Source: Eledone cirrhosa
Lineage: Eukaryota; Mollusca; Cephalopoda; Octopoda; Eledonidae
Length of the DNA: 64,000 nt
Direction of reading: 5' to 3'
NCBI GenBank assembly: GCA_964016885.1
Contig: OZ024742.1
Coordinates: 14,240,622-14,304,621 of the forward strand
Part shown: positions 1 through 12,950 of the stretch, in pieces
Layout: the number at the start of each line of letters is the position of its first letter
Numbering within the stretch: position 1 is the stretch's first letter
Program-made: the position numbers and the translations under genes
Notes under the pieces: generated by a model
What the model saw: the letters and a program-made list of their open reading frames with translations, nothing else
Told to the model about the DNA's origin: nothing
Database searches by the model: none

Positions 1-372
1 AAATCTGCTATTAGAATAACTCTTAAAGGTCTACTAGGGCAGAAACGTCTAAGGTCATGGCTGTCTAGGTAGTCAGTGTCGTAGGTAAGTCTAAGTAGGA
101 GGCCCAGTTCGTCTGTGTCGACGTCGCAGAACTCCACCTCACTCTCAATGATCATCTCCACACATCTTTTCACAGCAAAATCAATGTTAATGGATGGGTA
201 CAGTGACACCACATCCATGCTGCCTATTATGCAGTTGGATAGGTTCCTGTTTTTGTTGCACTCACTGATTCTGCTGAGGAGGTCCTCTGTACTGTCACAT
301 ACATCTGGGGACATCTTGATTATGGGGCGTATAACCATTGAGAAGAAGTAGGAGATCCTGTAGTTGCTACCT
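1..372 (-). pseudogene. Penelope-like reverse transcriptase, front half (inverted)
   Basis: On the minus strand an open frame without stops runs from about 372 to the window edge (about 120 codons). It contains the reverse-transcriptase motif A region SMDVVSLYPSIN, with MVIRPIIKMSPDV upstream and YLDSHDLRRFCPSRP downstream. The arrangement and the DV-SLY-P motif fit Penelope-like elements; other uncharacterised animal reverse transcriptases of this type are possible. After PSRP the frame jumps to ILIADL, a string that in the plus-strand piece lies far downstream (about 1060-1077), so this copy seems internally deleted or rearranged at the edge. It abuts a plus-strand piece of the same gene head to head. 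Confidence 0.7.
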
Positions 373-1140
373 AGACAGCCATGACCTTAGACGTTTCTGC
401 CCTAGTAGACCTATAAGAGGTAGACCCCCCACCATAACCTCAATGGCAAAAAAGACTCCCATGGGAAGGTGGATTGGGTGGACCAAAGCTATACGGACCC
501 CCCAAAACAATGATCAGGTAAGAAAAATGGTCGCACATGCAATAGGGGCTAGTATCAAAACTACCCTAAAGGGCCACATATTTAAGTTCAACGAGAAGAT
601 CTACACCCAAAATGAGGGAGCAGCCATCGGCGTCAGCATAGCTGGTGATGTTGCCAACCTTTTCATGGTATGGTGGGAAAGGAGACTTAAAGATCTCCTT
701 AATGAGAGCTCCATAGACCTCATCATGTACTCTCGTTATGTAGACGATATCAATATGTAGACGATATCAATATAGTTATAAGAACACCCCCACTAGAGAG
801 CACTAACAAGTTTGATTTAGAACGTAGCACGATGGAAAGCATCCAGCAGATAGCTAATTCCATACACCAGAGTATAACTGTAACTATCGACTTCCCTTCC
901 AAACACCCTAACAATAGACTACCTGTATTAGACACAGAACTCTGGATTAACACTATAGACGAGAGAGCCCAAATTCTCCACTCACACTATGCTAAACCCA
1001 TGGCCTCCAAATACCTGATACTCAAAAACTCAGCACTGTCCAGTAGTGCTAAGTTTAATATTCTGATCGCAGATTTGGTACGAGTCATGAAGAATGCGTC
1101 CACCAGATTGAAAGTGTCCCATACTGTATGTCACTATAGG
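367..1140 (+). pseudogene. Penelope-like reverse transcriptase, rear half, frameshifted
   Basis: The plus-strand frame begins with the same YLDSHDLRRFCPSRP segment found inverted at 30-85. It continues through RPPTITSMA, IFKFNEKIYTQNEGAAIG (motif B region), ANLFMVWWE and the catalytic YSRYVDD (about 730-750). A 17-bp tandem duplication (740-756 and 757-773) lies in the YVDD codons and shifts the frame. The rest resumes around 776-1140 with LPVLDTELW, HSHYAKPMASKY and NILIADLVRVMKN, matching the LD...YRKP thumb region of Penelope-like enzymes. No GIY-YIG endonuclease was recognised; from about 1150 the sequence becomes AT/CA-rich. It is dead, because of the frameshift and the missing front half. 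Confidence 0.75.
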
Positions 1141-1289
1141 GGCTCTGTGACTCCCTCACGAGTTGCGAGATCATACACACACAGCACATATATACACACA
1201 TACATGAGTGTTACTGAACAGCTGTTATCATATATTGACTGTATATACCTTGTGTATATAAGTTGTGTATATATCGGCTGTATATATTG

Positions 1290-2105
1290 AACCTCTTTAT
1301 CATTACTATACAAGATTAACAACTCCACAGACTTGTAACGATGGTAGGATTGCCAACACTTCTAATCTAACTCACCCATATCTATTGATTTATTGCATTT
1401 TTATTGTTGTTTTTTACTTTCTTGTATTTCTCTTTTAAAAAACATCTTCCATTTAAGAATACCCCTTAACTTTAAATCAATCCCTTAGTTCCAAGTCAGT
1501 CTCTTAATTTGAAATCTTTCCCTCAACTCTGAAACTGTCCCTCAACTCCGAGACTGTCCCCTTAACTCTAAGACTCTCCCTCAACTCTGAGACTGTCCCC
1601 TCAATTTTGAGACTGTCCCTTAACTACAAATGTTTCTCTTCACTGTGTCTTCTTAAACTTCTGAATTTGACATAACTGTTGTATTACTATTAAATATAAC
1701 TGTTAACTGTGACATAACTTCATTACTGTTGAATATAACTGTTATATTACTGTTAAATATAACTGTATTGACTTTGACATAACTGTATTACTGTTAGATA
1801 TAACTATTGTATGAAAATAACTGTTATACTGACTGTTGTACCAGTATTAAATGTGTCAATATATTGAGAGGTTGATATTACTGTAAAGAGGTCATATATA
1901 CTAGCTGTTAATTTAATAAAGTATATTGCACATGTAGCTTTATTAAGACAATATAACTTATTTTCATGGAGGATTCAATTACAAGATTCTTTAATCATTT
2001 TATCTCAAAATCAATTTTTTTATTGATTCATATCAAATATCAATTATTCACTGAAATTAAAAATATATTGATTTGGTTTCATTGTATTTAGCATTTGTTT
2101 GTAAG
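1290..2105. other. Non-coding spacer with degenerate short repeats
   Basis: No gene seen. Positions 1500-1630 hold about six diverged copies of a 22-bp unit around CTCAACTCTGAGACTGTCCC. Positions 1670-1830 hold diverged copies of a motif around ATTACTGTTAAATATAACTG. The remainder is AT-rich. Confidence 0.6.
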
Positions 2106-2109
2106 CAGT

Positions 2110-2350
2110 GAGGGATGTTCCAATAATGGGGGGGGGGTCAGTAATAGGGTGGGGAGGGATCTATTAATAGTAATGGGGGGATCTTCCAATAATACCGAAG
2201 TCCAGTAATGGTGGTGGTGGTGGCAGGGGTTCTAATAATGGTGGGGGATATTACAGTAATGGTGGGGGTGGGGGATGTTACAATAATGATGGAGGTGGGG
2301 GATGTTACAGTAATAGTGGTGGTGGGGTGTTCCAGTAATGGTGGTGCATC
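2110..2350. repeat. G/T-rich minisatellite
   Basis: Degenerate tandem copies of a unit of about 24-27 bp around GGTGGGGGATGTTACAGTAAT, bounded on the left by a G-run. Short frames on both strands here are by-products of the repeat. Confidence 0.75.
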
Positions 2351-2577
2351 ACAAAATATGTCACATATCAAGCGATGCCTGTTCTTGAAGCTTTTTTAAG
2401 TGAGGAAAGGCTTTGTACGGAGCCAATCCCACTCTCTGAACAATGAATGTATTTACCCCAAAAGAAGAACTGGTCTACATCATTTGGATGCAAACGAAGT
2501 CACAGGTTTTATATTAGAGTGACCTTCTCCTAGAGAGATGTCTTAATGAAGACTAGGAGTCTCCCCCCACCCCCCAC

Positions 2578-2579
<2 letters not shown>

Positions 2580-2629
<50 letters not shown>
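2580..2629. repeat. (AT)n microsatellite
   Basis: About 49 bp of uninterrupted AT dinucleotides. Confidence 0.95.
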
Positions 2630-2631
<2 letters not shown>

Positions 2632-2947
2632 GTTTAGAAGGGAAAACAAATGTGTAGTTTGGTTAAAAGCAAGATATATTAATAGCTTGTCTATCCTGTT
2701 TGGTGTTTATTTGAAATATCAATATGACATCAATTAGACTGTGAGGATTTCAGGCTGCAACAAGTATTTACAAGTGAAAACTTTGTTTATACAAGACATT
2801 ACTGGCATTGAGATGTCAAACTGAAGATGATTGTCAATAGAATCTTATTACTCTGCTGATACTCACACTCAGATGGTTCTCCTCTCTCAGAAGAAAGCCA
2901 GCTGCTTGGTCGATAAACTTACCTCCATTTCAATTCTTCAGTCTGTA

Positions 2948-3142
2948 AGTTATCATCATCATTATCATCACCATCATCATCATCATCATCATCACCACCT
3001 TCATCACCATCATCATCCTCATCACCATCGTTACCACCATAACCATCACCACCATCACCATTATCATCATTACCACCATCATCATCATCATCATTACCAC
3101 CATCATCATCATTATCACTACCACAACCATCATCATCATGTG
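2948..3142. repeat. (CAT/CAC)n trinucleotide microsatellite
   Basis: Almost pure CAT/CAC/TAC triplets. The predicted poly-His (plus) and poly-Asp/Gly (minus) peptides are artefacts of the triplets. A short GATG/GGTG tract follows at 3208-3255. Confidence 0.9.
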
Positions 3143-3337
3143 TTATGTCTCTGTTTGACCTGGTCTGTGAAGACATGTCCAACTCTTGCTAGCAGGGAAG
3201 ATGGACATTGATGATGAAGACAATGATGGTAATGATGGTGGTGGTGGCGGTAATGAAGACGAGGACCCAGCACCCTACTACAACATATTCACCCTCTTTC
3301 ATTTTTCTTTATATATCACGCTACCAATTCATCTCCC

Positions 3338-3465
3338 TTAACCCTTCTGATACCAACCCACCTGAAACCTGCTTCTATCACAATGTTTGTTTTAAAGTGT
3401 TTATATTTATCTAAAACCCTTCTACCATAATTGTATGTAAGAACCTTCATTAAGTTATGTTCCAA
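3338..3465 (+). repeat. Dispersed repeat starting TTAACCCTT (family 2)
   Basis: The start TTAACCCTTCTGATACCAAC and the inner part TAAGAACCTTCATTAAGTTA recur in diverged form near 11270-11400, 31269-31700 and 44727-44950. The CCCTTT terminus next to TTAA suggests a non-autonomous DNA element, but a far end was not located here. Confidence 0.45.
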
Positions 3466-3488
3466 ACATATATATATATATACACACA

Positions 3489-3529
<41 letters not shown>

Positions 3530-3530
3530 C
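3465..3530. repeat. (TA)n(CA)n microsatellite
   Basis: TA dinucleotides followed by CA dinucleotides. Confidence 0.95.
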
Positions 3531-3780
3531 TACTACTGACTGAGTATATATAGCTTCTAGCACTATATACCTACTACTAGAGGTGTGTATATATGTCTAT
3601 ATATATACCCAGCCACCACTATATATATATATATATATATATACAACTTTATATATACCCAGCCAACACTGAAGGTGCGTTATATAGCCAGCCACCATCA
3701 CCAGTAGTGTGTATATATGACTATATATCCACCACCAGTAGTAGGTGTATACAGTACAACACTCTACACCTACTGGTGAT

Positions 3781-3962
3781 GGGTATATAGTGCTGTACTG
3801 TATATACCTACTACTAGTGGTGGGTATATAGTGCTGTACTGTATATACCTACTACTAGTGGTGGGTATATAGTGCTGTACTGTATATACCTACTACTAGT
3901 GGTCGGTATATAGTGCTGTACTGTATATACCTACTACTAGTGGTGGGTATATAGTGCTGTAC
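3781..3962. repeat. 41-bp tandem block with inverted core, edge of the giant array
   Basis: Starts of the GGGTATATAG motif (one copy reads CGG) fall at 3781, 3822, 3863, 3904 and 3945, exactly 41 bp apart. The core CCTACTACTAGTGGTGGG is the reverse complement of the core in the main array to the right, while the linker TATAGTGCTGTACT keeps its orientation. Diverged relatives extend left to about 3535. Confidence 0.85.
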
Positions 3963-6900
3963 TATATAGCCACCACCAGTAGTAGGTATATAGTGCTGTA
4001 CTATATAGCCAACACTAGTAGTAGGTATATAGTGCTGTACTATATACCCACCACCAGTAGTAGGTATATAGTGCTGTACTATATAGCCACCACTTGTAGT
4101 AGGTATATAGTGCTGTACTATATACCCATCACCAGTAGTAGGTATATAGTGCTGTACTATATAGCCACCACCAGTTGTAGGTATATAGTGCTGTACTATA
4201 TAGCCACCACTAGTAGTAGGTATATAGTGCTGTACTATATACCCACCACCAGTAGTAGGTATATAGTGCTGTACTATATAGCCACCACTTGTAGTAGGTA
4301 TATAGTGCTGTACTATATACCCACCACCAGTAGTAGGTATATAGTGCTGTACTATATAGCCACCACCAGTAGTAGGTATATAGTGCTGTACTATATAGCC
4401 ACCACTAGTAGTAGGTATATAGTGTTGTACTATATAGCCACCACTAGTAGTAGGTATATAGTGATGTACTATATAGCCACCACCAGTAGTAGGTATATAG
4501 TACTGTACTATATAGCCACCACCAGTAGTAGGTATATAGTGCTGTACTATATAGCCACCACCAGTAGTAGGTATATAGTGCTGTACTATATAGCCACCAC
4601 TAGTAGTAGGTATATAGTGCTGTACTATATAGCCACCACTACTAGTAGGTATATAGTGCTGTACTATATAGCCACCACTAGTAGTAGGTATATAGTGCTG
4701 TACTATATAGCCACCACCAGTAGTAGGTATATAGTACTGTACTATATAGCCACCACCAGTAGTAGGTATATAGTGCTGTACTATATAGCCACCACCAGTA
4801 GTAGGTATATAGTGCTGTACTATATAGCCACCACTAGTAGTAGGTATATAGTGCTGTACTATATAGCCACCACTAGTAGTATGTATATAGTGCTGTACTA
4901 TATAGACACCACCAGTAGTAGGTATATAGTGCTGTACTATATACCCACCACTAGTAGTAGGTATATAGTGCTGTACTATATAGCCACCACCAGTAGTAGG
5001 TATATAGTGCTGTACTATATAGCCACCAATAGTAGTAGGTATATAGTGCTGTACTATATAGCCACCACCAGTAGTAGGTATATAGTGCTGTACTATATAG
5101 CCTCCACTAGTAGTAGGTATATAGTGCTGTACTATATAGCCACCACTAGTAGTAGGTATATAGTGCTGTACTATATAGCCACCACCAGTAGTAGGTATAT
5201 AGTGCTGTACTATATAGCCACCACCAGTAGTAGGTATATAGTGCTGTACTATGTAGCCACCACTAGTAGTAGGTATATAGTGCTGTACTATATAGCCACC
5301 ACCAGTAGTAGGTATATAGTGCTGTACTATATAGCCACCACCAGTAGTAGGTATATAGTGCTGTACTATATAGCCACCACTAGTAGTAGGTATATAGTGC
5401 TGTACTATATAGCCACCACTTGTAGTAGGTATATAGTGCTGTACTATATACCCACCACTAGTAGTAGGTATATAGTGCTGTACTATATAGCCACCACCAG
5501 TAGTAGGTATATAGTGCTGTACTATATAGCCACCACCAGTAGTAGGTATATAGTGCTGTACTATATAGCCACCACTAGTAGTAGGTATATAGTGTTGTAC
5601 TATATAGCCACCACTAGTAGTAGGTATATAGTGCTGTACTATATAGCCACCACCAGTAGTAGGTATATAGTACTGTACTATATAGCCACCACCAGTAGTA
5701 GGTATATAGTGCTGTACTATATAGCCACCACTAGTAGTAGGTATATAGTGCTGTACTATATAGCCACCACCAGTAGTAGGTATATAGTGCTGTACTATAT
5801 AGCCACCACTAGTAGTAGGTATATAGTGCTGTACTATATAGCCGCCACCAGCAGTAGGTATACAGTGCTGTACTATATAGCCACCACTAGTAGTAGGTAT
5901 ATAGTGCTGTACTATAAAGCCACCACCAGTAGTAGGTATATAGTGCTGTACTATATAGCCACCACAAGTAGTAGGTATATAGTGCTGTACTATATACCCA
6001 CCACTAGTAGTATGTATATAGTGCTGTACTATATAGACACCACCAGTAGTAGGTATATAGTGCTGTACTATATAGCCACCACCAGTAGTAGGTATATAGT
6101 GCTGTACTATATACCCACCACTAGTAGTATGTATATAGTGCTGTACTATATAGACACCACCAGTAGTAGGTATATAGTGCTGTACTATATAGCCACCACC
6201 AGTAGTAGGTATATAGTGCTGTATTATATAGCCACCACTAGTAGTAGGTATATAGTGCTGTACTATAAAGCCACCACCAGTAGTAGGTATATAGTGCTGT
6301 ACTATATAGCCGCCACCAGTAGTAGGTATACAGTGCTGTACTATATAGCCACCACTAGTAGTAGGTATATAGTGCTGTACTATAAAGCCACCACCAGTAG
6401 TAGGTATATAGTGCTGTACTATGTAGCCACCACCAGTAGTAGGTATATAGTGCTGTACTATATAGCCACCACTAGTAGTAGGTATATAGTGCTGTACTAT
6501 ATAGCCACCACCAGTAGTAGGTATATAGTGCTGTACTATATAGCCACCACCAGTAGTAGGTATATAGTGCTGTACTATATAGCCACCACTAGTAGTAGGT
6601 ATATAGTGCTGTATTATATAGCCACCACCAGTAGTAGGTATATAGTGCTGTACTATATAGCCACCACCAGCAGTAGGTATATAGTGCTGTACTATATAGC
6701 CACCACCGGTAGTAGGTATATAGTGCTGTACTATATAGCCACCACTAGTAGTAGGTATATAGTGCTGTACTATATAGCCGCCACCAGTAGTAGGTATACA
6801 GTGCTGTACTATATAGCCACCACTAGTAGTAGGTATATAGTGCTGTACTATAAAGCCACCACCAGTAGTAGGTATATAGTGCTGTACTATATAGCCACCA

Positions 6901-8255
6901 CAAGTAGTAGGTATATAGTGCTGTACTATATACCCACCACTAGTAGTATGTATATAGTGCTGTACTATATAGACACCACCAGTAGTAGGTATATAGTGCT
7001 GTACTATATAGCCACCACCAGTAGTAGGTATATAGTGCTGTACTATATACCCACCACTAGTAGTATGTATATAGTGCTGTACTATATAGACACCACCAGT
7101 AGTAGGTATATAGTGCTTAACTATATAGCCACCACCAGTAGTAGGTATATAGTGCTGTATTATATACCCACCACTAGTAGTAAGTATATAGTGCTGTACT
7201 ATATAGCCACCACCAGTAGTAGGTATATAGTGCTGTACTATATAGCCACCACCAGTAGTAGGTATATAGTGCTGTACTATATAGCCACCACTAGTAGTAG
7301 GTATATAGTGCTGTATTATATAGCCACCACCAGTAGTAGGTATATAGTGCTGTACTATATAGCCACCACCAGTAGTAGGTATATAGTGCTGTACTATATA
7401 GCCACCACTAGTAGTAGGTATATAGTGCTGTACTATATAGCCGCCACCAGTAGTAGGTATATAGTGCTGTACTATATAGCCACCACTAGTAGTAGGTATG
7501 TAGTGCTGTACTATATAGCCACCACTAGTAGTAGGTATATAGTACTGTACTATATAGCCACCACAAGTAGTAGGTATATAGTTCTGTACTATATAGCCAC
7601 CACTAGTAGTAGGTATATAGTGCTGTACTATATAGCCACCACCAGCAGTAGGTATATAGTGCTGTACTATATAGACACCACCAGTAGTAGGTATATAGTG
7701 CTGTACTATATAGCCACCACTAGTAGCAGGTATATAGTGCTGTACTATATAGCCACCACCAGTAGTAGGTATATAGTGCTGTACTATATAGCCACCACTA
7801 GTAGTAGGTATATAGTGCTGTACTATATAGCCACCACCAGTAGTAGGTATATAGTGCTGTACTATATAGCCACCACCAGTAGTAGGTATATAGTGCTGTA
7901 CTATATACCCACCACTAGTAGTAGGTATATAGTGCTGTACTATATAGCCACCACCAGTAGTAGGTATATAGTGCTGTACTATATAGCCACCACTAGTAGT
8001 AGGTATATAGTGCTGTACTATATAGCCACCACCAGTAGTAAGTATATAGTGCTGTACTATATAGCCACCACCAGTAGTAGGTATATAGTGCTGTACTATA
8101 TAGCCACCACCAGTAGTAGGTATATAGTGCTGTACTATATAGCCACCACCAGTTGTAAGTATATAGTGCTGTACTATATAGCCACCACCAGTAGTAAGTA
8201 TATAGTGCTGTACTATATAGCCACCACCAGTAGTAGGTATATAGTGCTGTACTGT
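3963..8255. repeat. Giant 39-bp minisatellite, about 110 units
   Basis: About 4.3 kb of head-to-tail 39-bp units (13 codons) around GTAGGTATATAGTGCTGTAC followed by TATATAGCCACCACCAGTA. Each unit carries the inverted pair TATATAGT/ACTATATA with a 5-nt loop. Because 39 is a multiple of 3 and one phase lacks stops, a 1465-codon frame (3954-8351) stays open; it reads as a 13-residue repeat around LYYIATTSSRYIV and is not accepted as a gene. Variant units show higher-order periods of 468 bp (12 units) and 936 bp (24 units). Confidence 0.95.
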
Positions 8256-8439
8256 CAGTTTTGTGTATTAAAGCATTTGATTCACACTGAAGCAGGGAAT
8301 TCTGCTGCTGTTAGTGATGATGATCATTGCTGCTGTTCCTGCTGCTGTTAGTAATGATGATGATGATGATGATTATTATGTTGCTGTTCCTGTCTCTGCT
8401 GCTCTTCCTGCTGCTACTGCTGCAGTTCCTGGCACTGTT

Positions 8440-9110
8440 AGTGATGATGATGATTCTGCTGCTGTTAGTGATGGTGGTGATGATTCTGTGGCTAGTGCTG
8501 CTGTTAGTGATGGTGGTGATGATTCTGTGGCTAGTGCTGCTGTTAGTGATGATGGTGATGATTCTGTGGCTAGTGCTGCTGTTAGTGATGATGGTGATGA
8601 TTCTGTGGCTAGTGCTGCTGTTAGTGATGATGGTGATGTTTCTGTGGCTAGTGCTGCTGTTAGTGATGATGGTGATGTTTCTGTGGCTAGTGCTGCTGTT
8701 AGTGATGATGGTGATGTTTCTGTGGCTAGTGCTGCTGTTAGTGATGATGGTGATGTTTCTGTGGCTAGTGCTGCTGTTAGTGATGATGGTGATGATTCTG
8801 TGGCTAGTGCTGCTGTTAGTGATGATGGTGATGTTTCTGTGGCTAGTGCTGCTGTTAGTGATGATGGTGATGTTTCTGTGGCTAGTGCTGCTGTTAGTGA
8901 TGGTGGTGATGTTTCTGTGGCTAGTGCTGCTGTTAGTGATGATGGTGATGTTTCTGTGGCTAGTGCTGCTGTTAGTGATGATGGTGATGATTCTGTGGCT
9001 AGTGCTGCTGTTAGTGATGGTGGTGATGTTTCTGTGGCTAGTGCTGCTATTAGTGATGATGGTGATGTTTCTGTGGCTAGTGCTGCTGTTAGTGATGATG
9101 GTGGTGTAGG
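8440..9110. repeat. Second 39-bp minisatellite, about 17 units
   Basis: Units of 39 bp around GCTGCTGTTAGTGATGATGG followed by TGATGTTTCTGTGGCTAGT. It is unrelated in sequence to the neighbouring array apart from a shared TAGTGCTG 8-mer. The open frame 8314-9276 (13-residue repeat AAVSDDGDVSVAS) is a repeat by-product; a second frame of 260 codons is open at the same place. Confidence 0.92.
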
Positions 9111-9565
9111 TGATATTGTTGATTATGCTGCTGGTGGTGTAGGTGATAGTATTGATGGTATAGGTAGCAGTAGTGGTGGTGGTGGTGTAGGTGGCAGTAT
9201 TGATGGTGATGGAAGTAGTGGAGGTGGAGTGGGGTGGTGTAGGTGGGTGGGTGGGGTGGTGATGGAGTGTAGGTAGGGGTGGTGGTGGCAGCAGTAGTGG
9301 TGGTGTAGGTAGCAGTATTGATGGTGATAGAAGTAGTGGGGGCGGGGTGTAGGTGGGTGTGGTGGTGATGGTGTAGGTAGGGGTGTAGTTGGTGGTGATG
9401 GTGTAGGTAGGGGTGTAGTTGGTGGTGGTGATGGTGTAGGTAGGAGTGTAGTTGGGGGTGGTGGTAGTGTAGGAGGCAGTATTGATGGTGATGGAAGTAG
9501 TGGTGTGGGTGGGAGTGGTAGTGTTGATGGCGTAGGTGGGGGTGGTGTTAATCTGATGAGTCAGA
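9110..9565. repeat. GGT-rich degenerate repeat
   Basis: Interrupted GGTGGTGTAGGTAGCAGT and GATGGTGTAGGTAGGGGT motifs; low complexity, no gene. Confidence 0.8.
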
Positions 9566-9604
9566 CTTGCTTGCTCAGCTGTCAGTCTTAACTTTCAACT
9601 AAGA

Positions 9605-9800
9605 CTGTGATAGAAGAAGAAAAAGAGAGAGACAAGGAATCGGTTTAGAATTCAACTGTTCATCTCTCAGACTTTCTAAAATAAGAGAGAAGAAAGATAG
9701 ATAGATAGATAGATCAAAGAAGAGGAAGATAGATAGATGGAAGAGAAAGAGGAAGATAGCTAGATGGAAGAGGAGAAGGAGGAAGAGGAGATGGAAGAAG
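9605..9800. repeat. Purine-rich tract with (GATA)n
   Basis: GAAGA/GATAGATA-rich strand with almost no pyrimidine runs on the plus strand. No convincing coding sequence; a 107-codon minus frame is a by-product. Confidence 0.7.
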
Positions 9801-9924
9801 CTGAAGAGCTGATGGCAACGTGTTATTGATAAAATTGACAGGTGTATAAGGAAGCAGTCCGTTCCTCCGTTCTCAGATTCACAAAGGTTGGAAATATTTT
9901 TCAAATTTGTTTGACTCCACAATT

Positions 9925-10440
9925 TTATTATTGAAATTTTCAGTGGGGCTCTGGAGAAAAAAAAATAAAAGGCAGGAGTAGAGGTGAAAAATAGGGGATT
10001 GCGTGTGTTTCTGTTTTTTTTTTTTTGGGGGGGGGGGGGTCTATAAATTAGGAATTTATAAAAGAGTTGCTTTTATTATAACCAGTTTTATTTTTAACTC
10101 TATCTGTCTTCCAAATGAACAGCTTCAGAACAGGGTGGAGGGTCCAACCTCTCTCTTCCCCTACACATTCACTAAATATTTCCATTTGAGTTCTTTTCAA
10201 AACCTGAATACCTTTCTCTCCTCTTCTCATTAGTATTTCTTTTCTTCTTTTTTTGTTTGTTTGTTTCTTTTTGTCTATTTTTCTTTTTGTTAGCATTTTT
10301 TAACTCTTCATTATTCTTCTCCTCGTTAGTATTTTTTCGACTCATTATATTTTTCTTAATCGTTAAACTAACGATTATTTACTGAATTAATTTCCTTGTT
10401 TTCTTCTTTATTTTTATTTTTTAATCATTTTAATCATATT
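9925..10440. other. AT-rich spacer, no gene seen
   Basis: Contains a T-run followed by a G-run at about 10013-10040 and T-rich sequence after 10230. No exon or RNA gene recognised. Confidence 0.5.
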
Positions 10441-10459
10441 TGAAATTTATTTCATTGGA

Positions 10460-11235
10460 GAAATATCTTAATAAAAGTATATATATTTAATAAAGGTATA
10501 TAATATTTAATTAAAGTATATATGATATTTAATTAAGGTATATATAATATTCTATAAAGGTATATATATATATATATATATATGTTTTATAAAGGTATAT
10601 ATAATATTTTATAAAGGTATATATATATATATATATATATGTCTGTTTTATAAAGGTATATATAATATTTTATAAAGGTATATATATATATGTGTTTTAT
10701 AAAGGTATATATATATGTGTTTTATAAAGGTATATATATATATGTTTTATAAAGGTATGTATATGTTTTATAAAGGTATATATATATATGTTTTATAAAG
10801 GTATGTATATGTTTTATAAGGGTATATATATGTGTGTGTTTTATAAGGGTATATATATATATATATGTGTTTTATAAAGGTATATATATATATGTTTTAT
10901 AAAGGTATATATAATATTTAATTAAAGTATATATAATATTTTGTAACGGTATATATATTATTTTCTAAATGTATTTATACTGTATTAATAAAGGTATATA
11001 TACTGTTTTAATAAAGGTTTATATAATATTTAATTAAGGTATATATAATGTTTTATAAAGGTTTATATGATATTTTTATTAAGGTATATATAATATTCAA
11101 TCAAGGTATATATACTGTTTTATTAAGGTATATATAATATTCAATCAAGGTATATATACTGTTTTATAAAGGTATATATAATATTTTTAAATAGAAGTAT
11201 ATATAGTTGTTCAATAGTGGTATATACTGTAAATA
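10460..11235. repeat. AT-rich minisatellite
   Basis: Some 25-30 diverged copies of TTTTATAAAGGTATATATA with variable (TA)n length, so the period varies from about 20 to 40 bp. Confidence 0.85.
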
Positions 11236-11239
11236 ATAA

Positions 11240-11555
11240 TAGTTTCAGAAAATTTCTTGAAGAATTTTTAAGGATTTACTAAAGTTATTAATTATTCCAT
11301 TACTAAGATAGTAACTTAATGTAAGGTTCTTATTTAAAATTATGTTGGAAGAGTTTAATTTAAATAGGAATACTTTAACCCTTTCATCACCACATTTCTC
11401 ATGAAATACACTCTATTTCAATTTACTAAAATTATTATATTTTTCATTAAAATGGGGTTCTTCAATATAATTATGCTGGAAAATTGAATTAAGAACTCTT
11501 TAAAATGAGTGATTTTGGTTCATAGAAACAGATTGGTATCAAAAGGGTAACCAAT
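11240..11555. mobile_element. Two abutting TTAACCCTTT-type MITE fragments (family 2)
   Basis: From 11376 the sequence starts TTAACCCTTTCATCACCA and ends near 11551 with GGTATCAAAAGGGTAA, a terminal inverted pair with TTAA or TTAC at the edges. The sequence just left (11250-11375) is the reverse complement of part of the element at 44727-44950, matching AAGAACCTTACATTAAGTTA. A piggyBac-like origin is suggested by the CCCTTT end beside TTAA; this is inference. Confidence 0.55.
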
Positions 11556-11579
11556 AATTGAACTCAGGCCATCGACTTA

Positions 11580-11965
11580 TTTCACTGAAGTTACCATGAC
11601 AACCTAGTCTCCAAGTATTATAATAATGATTTCTAATATAGACATGATGCCATCAATTTGGGAAAGGGATAATGTCAAATACATTGCCACCATTATTTGA
11701 CTGGTACTTTATTTGGGAGAAGGGATGCAGTTGATTATGTAGACCCTAGTATATGACAGATATTTTATTTGGGAGAAGGGATAGAGACAATTGCATCAAC
11801 TCCAGTACTTGACTAGTACATTATTTTATTGACCTCAGAAGGGTGGAAAGCAAAGTTGATCCATGCAGGATTTGAACTTAGAATGTAAAAGGACATAACT
11901 CCATACCCAAAAGTGGTTTCTAATTTATGCACAAGGCCAGTTATTTAGGAGTTGGGAAAGTTGAT
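11580..11965 (-). mobile_element. Antisense SINE fragments
   Basis: Repeated remnants of the 3' half of the tRNA-derived SINE: GGCCAG plus GGGAAAGTTGA, the GTACTTTATTT block and a GGATTTGAAC anti-B-box. Strongly diverged and tandemly broken. Confidence 0.5.
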
Positions 11966-12003
11966 TGTAATAATAATAGTAAATCTTCTGTGTTTATCTA
12001 GTT

Positions 12004-12230
12004 TTAACCCTTTAGCATTCACATTACTCTATATATACTATTATATTTTCATGGTAAAGGCTTTACCTCACATAATACCTCACATAATATCGAATCTATG
12101 AGATTTTGAAAGTATTTATTTTGAGAACAATACCTTAACATCAGTTTGAGTGACCAGTTACAGCTGGTTTCAACAGAAAAAGGTAGAGAATTCTGGCCGG
12201 TTTTGGCCGGTTTGAACATTAGAGGGTTAG
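12004..12230 (-). mobile_element. piggyBac-like MITE, copy 1
   Basis: Bounded by TTAACCCTTTAGCATTCA and an inverted AGAGGGTTA end. The interior shares TCACATAATATCGAATCTATGA and the CCGGTTTTGGCCGG region with five more copies in the window. The TTAA edges and CCC-start termini fit piggyBac-type insertion. Confidence 0.75.
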
Positions 12231-12249
12231 AATAGGTACACTATATCCC

Positions 12250-12376
12250 TGTGTATATCGACCCAGTAAGGATGAAAGGCAAAGCTAACCTCTGCAGGAT
12301 TTGAACTCATAACGTAAAGAGCTGTAACTCTATGCTGTCCGACACTCTACTGATTACTACCAATCCACTGCCTCAT
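12250..12376 (-). mobile_element. tRNA-derived SINE fragment (antisense)
   Basis: Contains the antisense B-box region GGATTTGAACTCATAACG and the tRNA-like head ending near ACTACCAATCCACTGCC. Confidence 0.65.
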
Positions 12377-12499
12377 AATAAATAATAGTGATAACAATAG
12401 AAAACTGTAATAAATGTCAGCTAGGTACAGTTCCCTAATAGAGCAGTTATAGAGGAAACCCCAGATTACTCTATCGTTGCATAAACATTGAAACTTCCC

Positions 12500-12950
12500 T
12501 CCCCCATTTTCTTTCTTCCTTCTTCTTCACCCACTTATTCCGGAAAGGGTCGTGGGGGCAGAGTCTTCAAACACACCTCCCAGCAGGGTCTTGTCAGAGG
12601 CATTCATCTCCAACTGATCCGGCTAGATCCCCAAGCAAGACCAGCTAAGCTCATGGATGTTATCCAACTACCTTGCTCGGGGTCTACCCCTAGGTCTCGT
12701 GCCAGTTGGTTTTGCCTGTAAAATCTGGCCACCGATTCTTTCCTGAGACATTCTAACCACATGTCCATAGTATTTGAGATGTGATCTCTCAATTCAGAGA
12801 GCTATGCACTTTATCGAGTAACATTTCTCCAAAGACCCTTCAGAGGACCCACATTCTAACCACATGCCCATAATATCGGAGCTGTGATCTCTCAATTAAA
12901 ACATCATATTGAGAGTTGCTCTGTTCAGTTCTAACAACAATAATCTATAA
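12500..12950 (-). mobile_element. LINE C-terminal fragment, copy A (antisense)
   Basis: The minus strand encodes a degenerate non-LTR retrotransposon ORF2 end (IRWLECLRKES, then LAGLAW near 12640). The same sequence occurs at 21515-21945. Not functional. Confidence 0.6.
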